Positions 1-9,087 of a DNA stretch of 64,000 nucleotides are shown here, one piece after another. Below the pieces are notes generated by a model that saw only the letters and a program-made list of their open reading frames with translations, did not search any database and had not been told where the DNA came from. Position numbers and translations under genes: made by a program. Origin of the DNA: a bacterium (GTDB lineage Bacteria > Bdellovibrionota > Bacteriovoracia > Bacteriovoracales > Bacteriovoracaceae); the NCBI GenBank assembly GCA_030425045.1, contig JAUHVL010000005.1, positions 1 to 64,000 of the forward strand. The letters are read 5' to 3'. Each line of letters starts with the position of its first letter. The first letter of the stretch is position 1.

Positions 1-2
1 TG

Positions 3-65
3 GAAGAGTATAAAAATGCGGTAAAAGGGATTGTGCTCACGCAATTTGCACCACCTGTTGAATAG
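3..65 (+). CDS. 3' end of an unidentified gene cut by the window edge
   Basis: One frame is open from base 3 to a TAG at 63-65 and ends in the residues GIVLTQFAPPVE. The gene begins outside the window. Twenty residues are too few to name a family. The stop is followed within 5 bp by the end of the minus-strand gene at 70, so the two genes converge. This could be chance, but the tight convergent spacing matches the rest of the window. Confidence 0.4.
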   Translation, partial: EEYKNAVKGIVLTQFAPPVE

Positions 66-69
66 TGGC

Positions 70-435
70 TTAAGGCTCAATTAATCTTTCAACCCAAAAG
101 ATGGCCTCATCATCGTTGTCATATTTGTATTGAAACTTTTGACGATAAAATGCCTCACCTTCAAAACAATAACGTTGTCCTTCTTCTAGTGTTGGCATGA
201 CTTCTCTTTGAAATTGAGTTCTCTTTGTCGCTATATAAAATACGACATGAGGATATAAATCTGTATTTAAAAACTCATACCCTAAGACATTATGAATTTT
301 CATAAAACGATCATTGTACTCATCCATAGAGGTCATTCGTACTTCATCACCGATGTGTCCACAAATTCGATCTTTGGGAAGGCCTTCTTCTTCAGTGGCA
401 TAAAGGAGAGATAAAAATAAGAATAAAATTTTCAT
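70..435 (-). CDS. small secreted protein of unknown function
   Basis: 121 residues. The first 13 (MKILFLFLSLLYA) form a short hydrophobic leader that looks like a signal peptide, followed by an acidic mature start. Two cysteines (in RICGH and RYCFEG) could form a disulfide in the periplasm. The mature part is polar and mixed alpha/beta with no motif I recognise. It stands alone, converging on the truncated gene at the window edge, with about 70 bp to the MBL hydrolase. Function unknown. Confidence 0.75.
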   Translation of the reverse strand: MKILFLFLSLLYATEEEGLPKDRICGHIGDEVRMTSMDEYNDRFMKIHNVLGYEFLNTDLYPHVVFYIATKRTQFQREVMPTLEEGQRYCFEGEAFYRQKFQYKYDNDDEAIFWVERLIEP

Positions 436-505
436 AAGAGTAGTTTAGAGAAAATCAGAATTGATTCATAGAGAGCAGGTAAAAATGAGCTGGGGCGTTT
501 AAAGA

Positions 506-1150
506 TTAGACAGTAGTATTATCAAGCACTTGGCTAAGATAAGGGTTCGTCTTTTTCTCGTGACCAATGGTCGTCTCGGGGCCATGGCCTGAATAGACAA
601 CCGTCTCATCAGGAATATGCAAAAACTTCTCTAGAGACTTCATGATTGTTGGATAGTCTCCACCAGGAAGATCTGTTCTTCCGATACTGCCAGCAAACAA
701 CGTATCTCCAACAAAGATATGCCCTGGAGTATAAAAACAAACTCCACCAGGAGTGTGCCCAGGAGTTTCAATCACGATAAATTCGTGTTCACCAAGATAT
801 AATTTATCACCTTCTTTAATCAAATGATCGATGGTTGGGACTTCAATATCGGGAACCCCAAACATCCTACCGGACTCGCTAGCATACCCTAAAACCATTT
901 CCTCTCCGGGATGCATCCAAAGCTCAACATTATATTTTCTCTTAAAATGCATAACCGCCCCGATATGATCGAGATGTGCATGAGTATTGATAATTCCCTT
1001 AACTTTTAAATTAAGCTCTTCTATTTTTTGCTCGATTGAAGCATCAAAGGCACCGGGGTCCAAAAGAAAGGCTTCTTTTGAAATATCATCCCATATCAAC
1101 AAGGGGTGCTGAGCGAAGGCACCAGCGGTATAGACTTCTACTTTTATCAT
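506..1150 (-). CDS. MBL-fold hydrolase, glyoxalase II/YcbL-like
   Basis: 214 residues, the normal length for small single-domain metallo-beta-lactamase-fold hydrolases. Metal-binding motifs are in order: THAHLDH (about residue 55), a later His in ETPGHTPGG (about 130), Asp in VGDTLFAG (about 148) and a final His in SGHGPETT (about 190). Family members hydrolyse thioesters such as S-lactoylglutathione in the cytoplasm. This short form lacks the C-terminal GloB substrate domain, so the substrate is open. It is divergent from cmoA with 50-55 bp between, so the two share a promoter region. No signal peptide. Confidence 0.9.
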   Translation of the reverse strand: MIKVEVYTAGAFAQHPLLIWDDISKEAFLLDPGAFDASIEQKIEELNLKVKGIINTHAHLDHIGAVMHFKRKYNVELWMHPGEEMVLGYASESGRMFGVPDIEVPTIDHLIKEGDKLYLGEHEFIVIETPGHTPGGVCFYTPGHIFVGDTLFAGSIGRTDLPGGDYPTIMKSLEKFLHIPDETVVYSGHGPETTIGHEKKTNPYLSQVLDNTTV

Positions 1151-1205
1151 GTCCTTAATTTAACGTTATATTGATCCTCGGTCAAAAATTTGATACTTAG
1201 TGTCT

Positions 1206-1934
1206 ATGAAAAAAGACCAGATTTTCAACAGTATTAAAGACACCATATCTCCTTTTGCATTTAATAGTGAAGTTGCTGATGTTTTTGATGATATGCTGGT
1301 TCGCTCTATCCCCTTTTACAAAGAAATACACAAGCTGATCATCGACCTAGTTGATAAGTTTTACACCGGAGAGGGTGTCATTTACGACTTGGGTTGTTCA
1401 ACGGGAACCACTATCGAGATTATCGACAAGCATCTTAAAGAGAAAGGTATTGCTGGAAAATATATTGGGATTGACATGTCCTCACCCATGATAGAAAAGG
1501 CAAAGGAAAAATTAAAAAACGTCAATAATGTAGAACTGATCAATGGAGATATGACTGAAATTGACTTCAGTAATGCTGAAGTTGTTATTTTGAATTATAC
1601 CTTACAGTTTTTAAAAGAAGAAAAAAGAGATGAGCTTTTAAAAACTATCTATCACGGATTAAAACCCGGAGGACTTCTTATCTTAAGTGAAAAAATAAAG
1701 TCACCAACTCAAAATATTCAAGAACTCATTACAGAGCTTTATTACGATTTTAAAAAGGCCAATGGATATAGTGAACTTGAGATTTCACAAAAAAGAGAGG
1801 CCCTTGAAAATGTTCTTGTACCACTAACAGCAAATGATCAAATTCACTTATTAAATCAATCTGGCTTTCATCATGCCGAGATGATTTTTCGTTGGTATAA
1901 CTTCGCCAGTTTTATTGGTATTAAAGATGCTTGA
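1206..1934 (+). CDS. cmoA: carboxy-S-adenosyl-L-methionine synthase CmoA
   Basis: Converts SAM and prephenate to carboxy-SAM, the donor for the cmo5U modification of tRNA wobble uridine. About 242 residues, the family's length. The class I methyltransferase motif VYDLGCSTGTT-like segment lies near residue 58. The VVILNYTLQFL and GYSELEISQKR segments match the CmoA signature I know from E. coli. The ATG at 1206 is preceded by an in-frame GTG at 1200; neither has a strong Shine-Dalgarno, so the start is uncertain by two codons. The gene overlaps cmoB by 8 bp, as expected for enzymes of consecutive steps. Confidence 0.95.
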   Translation: MKKDQIFNSIKDTISPFAFNSEVADVFDDMLVRSIPFYKEIHKLIIDLVDKFYTGEGVIYDLGCSTGTTIEIIDKHLKEKGIAGKYIGIDMSSPMIEKAKEKLKNVNNVELINGDMTEIDFSNAEVVILNYTLQFLKEEKRDELLKTIYHGLKPGGLLILSEKIKSPTQNIQELITELYYDFKKANGYSELEISQKREALENVLVPLTANDQIHLLNQSGFHHAEMIFRWYNFASFIGIKDA

Positions 1935-2877
1935 TTATTTAAAACCTTTAAAAGAAAAAGTTGAGTTCGAAAAACTTCTCGCTTTAAAAGAAGAAAGAGA
2001 GAGCTGGAAAGAACGTCCTCATTTTAAAGAAATAGAACAAGCATTAAAAAGTCTGCCTGATATCAATGGGCCAACAGATTATACACAAAGGGCCATTCAA
2101 ATAATCTCAAATCAAAAGGCACCAACCGAGGTGAAGGCATTGGCCGAAAAACTCATTCCATGGAAAAAAGGTCCCTTTGATTTATTTGATCTCAAAATTG
2201 ATGCTGAGTGGAGGTCTGATTTTAAATGGGAACGTTTAGAAAAAGCAGTCGGTAATCTCGAAGGCAAGAGAATAATCGATATTGGCTGTAATAATGGTTA
2301 TTTTATGTTCAAGATGGCCCAGCATAACCCTGAACTGCTATTAGGGATTGATCCTGTTCTCCCTTGTTATGCTCAGTTTAGTTTGATCCAACATTTTGCC
2401 AAAACACCAAATCTCTACTTTGAACTTTTTGGAGTAGAACACCTCAGTTTTTTTAAGAATTGTTTTGATACTATTTTTCATATGGGTATTGTTTATCATC
2501 ACCGCCATCCGATCCAACAGATGATCGATATCAGAGAGGCCCTTGCTCCTGGTGGTCAAGTGATTCTTGAAACAATTGGTATACCTGGAGAGGAGTCTTA
2601 CGCCCTTTTTCCAGAAGACCGTTATGCCAATATGAAAAACGTCTGGTTTGTTCCCACTCTTTCTTGTTTTATGAATTGGGTAAAAAAAGCGAAACTTGTC
2701 AACGTGGAACTTATCTGTGATTCAGAGATGACAACAGAAGAGCAAAGAAACACTTACTGGGCGCCACCACCAAAGCCATCGTTGATCGATGCTCTCGATC
2801 CACATGACCACTCAAAAACAAAAGAGGGACACCCGGCCCCTCGACGTTTTTTAATCTCTGCTAAAAAGAGGTTTTAG
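1927..2877 (+). CDS. cmoB: tRNA U34 carboxymethyltransferase CmoB
   Basis: Transfers the carboxymethyl group from carboxy-SAM to 5-hydroxyuridine at tRNA position 34, giving cmo5U and wider wobble decoding. 316 residues from the ATG at 1927, close to E. coli CmoB (323). Recognisable segments are DIGCNNGYF (SAM site, about residue 117), VYHHRHP (about 190), the PEDRYANMKNVWF stretch and the TTEEQR segment near the C terminus. An upstream in-frame TTG at 1915 is less likely because the ATG gives the usual N terminus. The stop overlaps the convergent minus-strand gene by 4 bp. Confidence 0.95.
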   Translation: MLDYLKPLKEKVEFEKLLALKEERESWKERPHFKEIEQALKSLPDINGPTDYTQRAIQIISNQKAPTEVKALAEKLIPWKKGPFDLFDLKIDAEWRSDFKWERLEKAVGNLEGKRIIDIGCNNGYFMFKMAQHNPELLLGIDPVLPCYAQFSLIQHFAKTPNLYFELFGVEHLSFFKNCFDTIFHMGIVYHHRHPIQQMIDIREALAPGGQVILETIGIPGEESYALFPEDRYANMKNVWFVPTLSCFMNWVKKAKLVNVELICDSEMTTEEQRNTYWAPPPKPSLIDALDPHDHSKTKEGHPAPRRFLISAKKRF

Positions 2878-3350
2878 TTTCTAAAACAAGTGAGTTTGAT
2901 ATCAGTCATGATTCTTCTAAGGTTATTTGTAAACCATAACGTAGCTTCACTATTTCGATTAATATTCTTAGCGAGCTTCGGTAGATTTAATAACAGTGTT
3001 GAGAAACCACTCAAGGTATCACCTAGCGGATAATCAACTCCACCAGTTGACGTTTTTTCTGCAGCAACATTTTTAAAAAAGACACTTCCAATCTCACCAA
3101 ACTTTTCCGTTTTTCCATAGCTAATAAGTTTTGTCGAAGTGTAATCATATTTAACTACAACATTTTCAATATCACTCATACGATCAGCATTTTTTCTTGG
3201 AACTGTAAACTCGATAGTGAGATCATGGTATGCGAGTAAACCATTTGTGGTATCAAAAGAAACCTCTTCATCTAACTCGCAAGAGTAAGTTCCCGGAAGG
3301 GCCATTGTTGAAAAAGAGAAGAGAAAAAGTACTAGTGTTAATAATTTCAT
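2874..3350 (-). CDS. small secreted protein of unknown function
   Basis: 158 residues. An N-terminal signal peptide (hydrophobic to about residue 17, cleavage likely after TMA) is followed by a mature protein of about 140 residues. Two cysteines, one just after the leader (YSCELD) and one four residues from the end (LTCFRN), could close a disulfide across the domain. Predicted as mostly beta. It is convergent with cmoB with a 4-bp overlap of stops and is a single gene. No family recognised. Confidence 0.8.
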   Translation of the reverse strand: MKLLTLVLFLFSFSTMALPGTYSCELDEEVSFDTTNGLLAYHDLTIEFTVPRKNADRMSDIENVVVKYDYTSTKLISYGKTEKFGEIGSVFFKNVAAEKTSTGGVDYPLGDTLSGFSTLLLNLPKLAKNINRNSEATLWFTNNLRRIMTDIKLTCFRN

Positions 3351-3507
3351 AAAGATACCTCATTTTTGTCTTGGCGTATCATACGTCAACTTTATTAAAA
3401 TTCTAGTACTCCTTACCAATTTACATTCTCTTTTTCAAAAAACTCTATTGACGAGAATTGAGAGACCTTGATACATGCACTCCAACAACGTAACTAAGGG
3501 GATTTTC

Positions 3508-3870
3508 ATGAAAACTCTTCTCATTACTCTTATTTTTATCACTTCATTTTCGCTTAAAGCTGAAGTGGTTGAGGGAACGATCAATGACGTTATCTGTGCT
3601 GAAATCAACCCATTTGTAATCGGTGATGCTTGTATTTTATTTTCTACCGATAAGAATACCGGAAATAAGGTCGGGCTCGTTTACAGCGACTATACTTGGG
3701 CCTACGAATATGCCAGTGAAAGTAATGACTGGAGTGTCTTTACGGGAAGAACTTTTAGCGCCTCTAGTTGTGATACTTTTACATCCTACGATGAAATTAG
3801 AGAGTTAAAAGAATATAACGCTGAATATTTTTATTATCGCTGTAATATTTTTGGTTTTAAATTCAACTAA
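3508..3870 (+). CDS. small secreted cysteine-containing protein
   Basis: 120 residues from the ATG at 3508, which opens a clear signal peptide (MKTLLITLIFITSFSLKA, cleavage before EVVEG). An upstream in-frame ATG at 3475 would add 11 polar residues ahead of the leader and is unlikely. The mature part has four cysteines (in VICAE, DACIL, SSCDT and YRCNI), suggesting two disulfides in an exported, aromatic-rich beta fold. It overlaps the convergent HCCA isomerase gene by 8 bp. Function unknown. Confidence 0.75.
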   Translation: MKTLLITLIFITSFSLKAEVVEGTINDVICAEINPFVIGDACILFSTDKNTGNKVGLVYSDYTWAYEYASESNDWSVFTGRTFSASSCDTFTSYDEIRELKEYNAEYFYYRCNIFGFKFN

Positions 3871-4507
3871 AAAGGTTATTAAAATCACCAAGGGTGCTCT
3901 GATCAATATTAAGATCACCCTTTAAAAATAATTTTAAATGCTCTATAGAGTTTACTCCCCAAAAAACATCCACAAGCTCATCGTCTCGATAAAGAGAAAA
4001 GGAAGGGACACCAAAAAGCTTTTCCTCAATGGCCTTTTTACTATTTATTTTTAATGTTTTTCGAGAGTATTTATCATGACATTGAGTTTTAACTTCTTCT
4101 GAAAAATCACTTTTTTCTAAAATTGCGGAAAGGTCTTCAGGGTCCATGGAGTCACACCAAACAGACTTAAAAATTAAATCTGTTAGAGCCCATTGTTCAT
4201 TTTTCATCTCACTTAAAGCGCAAGCAGAACGCAAAAGATCCGTTGAGATAAAAGGTAACTTCAGGGGAGCTTTGAAAGGTATATTCTCGATGGCAGAAAT
4301 ACGAAGGCATTCTTTTGTAAGGTAATCTCTTTTTACTGGAACTTCTGCGGGACCGACTGGTTGAAATTCTTTAATCACCATTGCCATCGCCACAGGTCTC
4401 AACTCAATCTCTAAGTCACTAAAACACTCTCGATCTCTTTTTAATAAATTAAAACAGAGATAAGAAAATGGCGAAAGAAAATCAAAGGAGAAAAAAAGCT
4501 TATACAT
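3863..4507 (-). CDS. 2-hydroxychromene-2-carboxylate isomerase-like DsbA-fold protein
   Basis: 214 residues of the thioredoxin-fold kappa-GST/HCCA isomerase family. The start FFSFDFLSPFSY matches the family's D-x-x-SPxxY start, with Ser in place of the DsbA CxxC cysteine. The end has a cis-Pro loop (FGVPSF) followed by the FWG motif (DVFWGVN). Family members isomerise hydroxychromene carboxylate in naphthalene degradation or act on glutathione conjugates; no naphthalene genes lie nearby, so the substrate is unknown. It is the last gene of a tight minus-strand operon, with its start overlapping the 63-residue gene's stop by 8 bp. Confidence 0.8.
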   Translation of the reverse strand: MYKLFFSFDFLSPFSYLCFNLLKRDRECFSDLEIELRPVAMAMVIKEFQPVGPAEVPVKRDYLTKECLRISAIENIPFKAPLKLPFISTDLLRSACALSEMKNEQWALTDLIFKSVWCDSMDPEDLSAILEKSDFSEEVKTQCHDKYSRKTLKINSKKAIEEKLFGVPSFSLYRDDELVDVFWGVNSIEHLKLFLKGDLNIDQSTLGDFNNLFS

Positions 4508-4691
4508 TTAAAACAATAACGGCAGCACCGATAACGGCAACACCGATAAAGACGACAATATAGAGGTGTCCCCACTTTTGCTTTTCGAGTTTTTCCTCAA
4601 CTGATTCGCCACTATTTTCTTGGGCCTTCAGTTGCTTTTTCTTTTCTTCTCTTTTTTTATTCTTTCTTTGTTTTTTGGGCATTTTAGGCAT
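4500..4691 (-). CDS. 63-residue basic protein with a C-terminal membrane anchor
   Basis: The N-terminal 45 residues are a highly charged Lys/Arg/Glu/Gln helix (PKKQRKNKKREEKKK) and the last 20 are one hydrophobic span (VVFIGVAVIGAAVIVL). This gives a tail-anchored or single-pass layout with a large basic cytoplasmic part that could touch RNA, ribosomes or phospholipid. The start overlaps the serS stop by 8 bp and the stop overlaps the next gene by 8 bp, so it is translationally coupled on both sides. No named family recognised. Confidence 0.75.
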   Translation of the reverse strand: MPKMPKKQRKNKKREEKKKQLKAQENSGESVEEKLEKQKWGHLYIVVFIGVAVIGAAVIVLNV

Positions 4692-5979
4692 TGGTCTCTC
4701 CTAAATTCTTTTTACCTTTAAGAACTTTTTGTCCCATCAAATAGGGTCTTAAAATTTCTGGAACTTTAATTGATCCATCAGCTTGTTGATGTACTTCTAA
4801 AAAACTCACCATAATACGAGGTGTAGCAATAGCTGTATTATTTAAAGTATGGCAGAAACGTACGTTACCTTCACGGTCACGGTAACGAGTATTTGTTCTT
4901 CTGGCCTGCCAGCTGTAAAGAGCAGAACAAGAATGTGTTTCTCTAAACTTTTGCTCACTAGGAACCCAGCATTCTACGTCATACATTCTAACTTTTCCGG
5001 CACCCATATCTCCCGTACAACATTCAATCACACGGTAAGGAAGACCTAGTTTTACAACTAATTCTTCAGCTGTTTCTAATAAGGCCTTATGCCATTTCTC
5101 AGACTCTTCAGAATCATTTTTACAGATAATATACTGCTCAACTTTCATAAATTGATGAACTCTCATCAGTCCACGAACGTCTCTCCCATAACTTCCGGCC
5201 TCTCTTCTAAAGCAAGGCCCGATTCCGGCATATAAAATAGGAAGATCATCTTCTTTTAAAATTTCTCCTGCATGAAGGTAATTTAATTGCACTTCAGCTG
5301 TTCCAGAAAGATAGAGGTCATCTTCTTGTAAGTGATAAACCTGATCTCTCCCTTCGGGGAAATGTCCGGTTCCAAAAAGGGCGCCCTCTCTCACCAGTGC
5401 AGGCATTGATACTAAGTTAAACCCTTTTTCCCTAAGCATATCGAGGGCCACTCTGTGCATGGCATTTTCAAGTAGCACCATTTCATCTCTTAAACTATAA
5501 CTTCGAGAGCCACAAACCTGTGCGACTTTTTCAAACTCGGCCCAACCATTCATCTCTAAAAGTTCAACATGATCTTTTGCAGTGAATTCGAAATCTGGCA
5601 TTGAACCTACTCTTTTGATTTCGATATTATCATTTTCATCTTTTCCAATGGGAGCATCTGGTGATGGAATATTGGGAACGCGATACAAATAGTCTTTTAA
5701 TTCTTCTTCTTTTTCATGAAGAGAAGGTTTGATCTCATCAATTTTTTTACCAATCTCTCTACCCTGCTCTATCAAGGCCGGTCTTTCTTCGTTGGTAGCT
5801 TTTGGTATTTTTTTAGAGTGAGAGTTTCTCTGCTCTTGTAAGGCTTGAAGATTCTTTTTAATCTCAGCGACTTCGGAATCGAGGGCAAGTAGTTTATCGA
5901 GATCGAGGTTTACTCTTTTTTGCTCGATTACAGATTTAATAATATCCGGGTTTTCCCTGACGAATTTAATGTCAAGCAC
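4684..5979 (-). CDS. serS: seryl-tRNA synthetase
   Basis: 431 residues, normal for bacterial SerRS, which charges tRNA-Ser (and tRNA-Sec where present). The N terminus MLDIKFVREN leads into the long antiparallel coiled-coil arm (about residues 30-110) that grips the tRNA variable arm. The class II core follows, with motif 2 in CFRREAGSYGRD (about 260-275) and motif 3 in ATPRIMVSFLEVHQ (about 385). It is first in a minus-strand operon with two overlapping downstream genes. About 70 bp of spacer precedes the next minus-strand gene upstream. Confidence 0.97.
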   Translation of the reverse strand: MLDIKFVRENPDIIKSVIEQKRVNLDLDKLLALDSEVAEIKKNLQALQEQRNSHSKKIPKATNEERPALIEQGREIGKKIDEIKPSLHEKEEELKDYLYRVPNIPSPDAPIGKDENDNIEIKRVGSMPDFEFTAKDHVELLEMNGWAEFEKVAQVCGSRSYSLRDEMVLLENAMHRVALDMLREKGFNLVSMPALVREGALFGTGHFPEGRDQVYHLQEDDLYLSGTAEVQLNYLHAGEILKEDDLPILYAGIGPCFRREAGSYGRDVRGLMRVHQFMKVEQYIICKNDSEESEKWHKALLETAEELVVKLGLPYRVIECCTGDMGAGKVRMYDVECWVPSEQKFRETHSCSALYSWQARRTNTRYRDREGNVRFCHTLNNTAIATPRIMVSFLEVHQQADGSIKVPEILRPYLMGQKVLKGKKNLGETNA

Positions 5980-6052
5980 AATAGCTCCAATTGTTAAGAT
6001 AGCGATAGAATTATAGCTTTTGTGATGCGTTTTTTCGAATTAAAAACTGAGA

Positions 6053-6937
6053 TTACTTGACGTTATCGAACATTTTTTTAACCGGAGAAACGGAGCGTCG
6101 TTTCCCTACTCGATAAGGGAGCACAATTTCTCTGGTTGAGTTAAGGTATCGAGGCTTGAGTTTACCACTCTTTTTTCCTCTCACTGGCGAACATTTAACT
6201 TTCAATTGCTTTTTATTGACTCCAATAACTCGAGAATAAAAGGCGATATCCTTATTGAGATCACTGGAGAAAAACTTCGTCGCAATCAGACCTTTTAGCT
6301 TTGTCGGGCAAGTGATAAGAGGAAAAGGAAGCAAGTCTACTTTATCTTTCAAATCTAACTCTACTGATTTTTTAAGGTAGAACTTTGATCTTATTTCACT
6401 CATCTCTTTAAGAAGTTGTCTAAAAGATGGCCTGTTAAACCAGTTATAATACTTCTCTCTGTCACTAAGTTCCTCTTTATCTCTTTGAGTGAGGACACCC
6501 GTGAGAACTCCTTGCAAGTCTTCAAGCTCCATAATAAAAGGAGAGCCTTCACTGAGAAGCACCTTGGCCGTTTCAATCTTCATATCGTTAAATTTTTGAT
6601 CGAGATAAGAACCTACATTTTTATAAAACTCAGATAGGTTATTTTCGCTATTTTCTTTTAATTCACTTTCTTGAGAGCGCCAAAGAATGTTTTCAATCTG
6701 CTTATTGGCCTTTTCTTCAAACTGACCAAGGTGAAGCACCCTTTCTAATGATCTATTTTTAAACTCGTTTTTAATCCATTCAATTTCATCAATTGAAGGA
6801 ACATGACAGCGCTCGAGTGAAGCACAACTGAATTTCCCTTTCTTGGCAAAAAAAGCTTCCTCAAAAGCTGTTATGTTTAGACTTGAAACAAGCATCACCA
6901 AACATAGGAAGAATTTTTTATAACCAACTGAAATCAC
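6053..6937 (-). CDS. secreted protein of unknown function
   Basis: 294 residues. An N-terminal hydrophobic segment (about residues 8-24, FFLCLVMLVSS) is a signal peptide. The mature start carries two cysteines (FSCASLERCHVP) and two more lie later (LITCPTK, KVKCSP). The centre is charged and helical, and the last 60 residues are strongly basic (GKRRSVSPVKK). Flanked by serS and the PilZ gene with over 70 bp on each side, so probably monocistronic. No family recognised. Confidence 0.7.
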   Translation of the reverse strand: MISVGYKKFFLCLVMLVSSLNITAFEEAFFAKKGKFSCASLERCHVPSIDEIEWIKNEFKNRSLERVLHLGQFEEKANKQIENILWRSQESELKENSENNLSEFYKNVGSYLDQKFNDMKIETAKVLLSEGSPFIMELEDLQGVLTGVLTQRDKEELSDREKYYNWFNRPSFRQLLKEMSEIRSKFYLKKSVELDLKDKVDLLPFPLITCPTKLKGLIATKFFSSDLNKDIAFYSRVIGVNKKQLKVKCSPVRGKKSGKLKPRYLNSTREIVLPYRVGKRRSVSPVKKMFDNVK

Positions 6938-7059
6938 TTATACCTCAATTTCTTTATAGGCTTATAATAGTTGATCGGAGTATTTTTATAAAGATTAATG
7001 AAAAATCTACTTTTATAGTCAAAAATTACGACAAAATTCCTAACTGGCTGTTTTTACAA

Positions 7060-7752
7060 TCAAAAATCTTTACAACGACGAGTGATTTCTAGAATTCTTG
7101 GCATTTTAACTAGTTTATCGAACCGAAAAGCGACTTGAATATAATCTGGTTCATCCTTGATCACATTAGTGAAAATAACTTCAGCAGTCAGGTCCTCAAT
7201 TTCAATGCCGGCGATATAGCGAAAAACAGCGGGATTTTCCTTTTTAAAGATTTTGCCATCCTCATATTTAAAAATAAGCAGGCATCCACCACGAGAAACA
7301 TTTTTGATAAATCCTTTCACCTCTTCTTTTTTCTTTAAATGGATCACTCTTGTTTTAGAGTTGGGTGAAATCTCTTCAAATTCAAACCTGGTGTGAACAC
7401 GCTTTTCAGTGAAGTTTTTAACTTTGGCGGTAATAACTGGCGCAGGGATGGTATTTTTTAAGGTCATCACTGCTTTATCAAACTTAATGATTAAGAAGTT
7501 TTTCTCCATGGAGTACTTACGAGAAGACACGGGAATATCGTAGTCGTCAAACTTGAGAATGATCTCTTTACCATTTTCCCCAAATAATAAATCTGGTGCC
7601 TCATCATCTTTACATTTTAAAATCGCCATACTTTCAGACTCTAAAAAGCAGACCATCTCGTAATAGCCTCTTTGGGCATAATGATCCAAATCTTGTTCGA
7701 TAACGACAGTTTTTCCAATTTCTATTTTTTCGAGGGCGTTAAATAGTCTCAC
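7060..7752 (-). CDS. PilZ-domain protein, probable c-di-GMP receptor
   Basis: 230 residues with a C-terminal PilZ domain from about residue 115. The c-di-GMP motif RxxxR is seen in KRVHTRFEF and the paired D/NxSxxG in KNVSRGGCLL. The N-terminal 110 residues form a second beta-rich domain, probably YcgR-like in layout. It is the last gene of an operon. Its ATG overlaps the Nudix-MBL stop by 4 bp, and the hybrid kinase gene lies upstream, so it may read c-di-GMP for the same output. Cytoplasmic; no membrane segment. Confidence 0.88.
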   Translation of the reverse strand: MRLFNALEKIEIGKTVVIEQDLDHYAQRGYYEMVCFLESESMAILKCKDDEAPDLLFGENGKEIILKFDDYDIPVSSRKYSMEKNFLIIKFDKAVMTLKNTIPAPVITAKVKNFTEKRVHTRFEFEEISPNSKTRVIHLKKKEEVKGFIKNVSRGGCLLIFKYEDGKIFKKENPAVFRYIAGIEIEDLTAEVIFTNVIKDEPDYIQVAFRFDKLVKMPRILEITRRCKDF

Positions 7753-9086
7753 GAGACAGTTCCTTCAGCTTTAATTTTTTTGATATGGGACTCAATTGTA
7801 GCGATGGCGTATTTTTTCAATTCTGGTTTTAAATCAAAATAAACTTCAGAGAATATCTCCTCAATATCTTTTCCTTTCTTTAACAAGTTTTTTATATGTT
7901 CTTCGCGCATTTTGCGATGATTGAGTGTTTTTTCAAGTTTATCGACTCCCCCTAGAGCGATTCCATGAGAGGGAAAGATGGCGGCAGGTTTTAAATCGAT
8001 CACACGTTGTAAACTTTGAAAATAAAGTGCCATATCAGCGCCTCTGCCCCCAACAAGCACAGTCCCTACGGTTTGAATAAGATCAGATACAATAAACCAT
8101 TTCAAACTTTTTGGAGCAAGACCTAATTGCCCGTCCGCATGACCGGGCTGCTCATAAACAACAATCTCTTCACCAAGGTATTGAGAAAGACAGTCTCCAT
8201 CTTTGGCATACTCAATTTCTATTCCTTCAAAATACTCTTGCCCATGATCTTTCGTTAACCAATAATGACAACGCTCACTCATGACCATAGGAAGTTTTAA
8301 TTCACGTGCGAGCTCAGTTGAAAACTCATGATGATCGGGATGATGGTGAGTTAAAAAAATCTTTTCCGGTCTTTCTTTGCTAATACTATTTTTGAGTTTC
8401 TGATATTCAGCACTATCTTTTGGAGAAGGGTCAACAATAAGCTTGGGAGACTCTCCAATGATAAAACAATTGGTTCGATTAGCAGGTGGAAATGTATTAC
8501 TAAGGGGCAAAAACTGTTTTACTCCATAAACGGTTTCAATCATAGGAACTTCTGTTTCCGGATCATAACCAAGTTTTAACTCAACCGTTTCTCCTCTCCA
8601 ACCCTCGAGAATCCCTCGACATGCCATAATGGTAGGAGGTACGGCCAGGATTTCTCCCTGGTTATATTGATCGAGAACTTCTTGAGGATCAAACCAGCCA
8701 TAACTTTGTGCCTCATCTTCAAGAGCGTGAATGTCGACAATTTCCTCTAGTTCAACCACGAAAAAAGAGGTCTCAAAACGAATGGGATTAAATTCTGGTG
8801 TGGTCGCCGTGGCCGATTTTTTTAAACTTTTAATATTGGCCTTTGTTAAATCAAACTCAGTCTCTTCTTTTAGTTCACGGACAAGAGCGTTTAATAGATG
8901 AAGAGGAATCGTCTTTTTATACTCTTCTAATCCCTTTAGCTCTCTATCATAGTCTTCGCGATCGACTTTTCCCCCGGGAAATGTGGTGTAACCGGGGAAC
9001 GCCTTAAGATAGTTCTGCCTTTTGATCACGAAAATTTTACCTTGAGCACTAAGAATAACAATAACGGCTTCGGGGAGTTTTTTCAT
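7749..9086 (-). CDS. Nudix hydrolase fused to an MBL-fold hydrolase
   Basis: 445 residues. The N-terminal half (1-165) is a Nudix domain: PGGKVD then an insertion, then RELKEETEF, which supplies the REXXEE metal-binding core of the Nudix box. The C-terminal half (about 190-400) is an MBL fold with THHHPDHHE, EQPGHADGQ, an Asp in VSDLIQ and a final His in FPSHGIALG. A C-terminal helical tail resembles LACTB2-type MBL proteins. Nudix domains cleave nucleoside-diphosphate-linked compounds, and LACTB2-like enzymes cut RNA or thioesters. The real substrate is unknown. One base separates it from the kinase gene and 4 bp overlap with the PilZ gene. Confidence 0.85.
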   Translation of the reverse strand: MKKLPEAVIVILSAQGKIFVIKRQNYLKAFPGYTTFPGGKVDREDYDRELKGLEEYKKTIPLHLLNALVRELKEETEFDLTKANIKSLKKSATATTPEFNPIRFETSFFVVELEEIVDIHALEDEAQSYGWFDPQEVLDQYNQGEILAVPPTIMACRGILEGWRGETVELKLGYDPETEVPMIETVYGVKQFLPLSNTFPPANRTNCFIIGESPKLIVDPSPKDSAEYQKLKNSISKERPEKIFLTHHHPDHHEFSTELARELKLPMVMSERCHYWLTKDHGQEYFEGIEIEYAKDGDCLSQYLGEEIVVYEQPGHADGQLGLAPKSLKWFIVSDLIQTVGTVLVGGRGADMALYFQSLQRVIDLKPAAIFPSHGIALGGVDKLEKTLNHRKMREEHIKNLLKKGKDIEEIFSEVYFDLKPELKKYAIATIESHIKKIKAEGTVS

Positions 9087-9087
9087 T

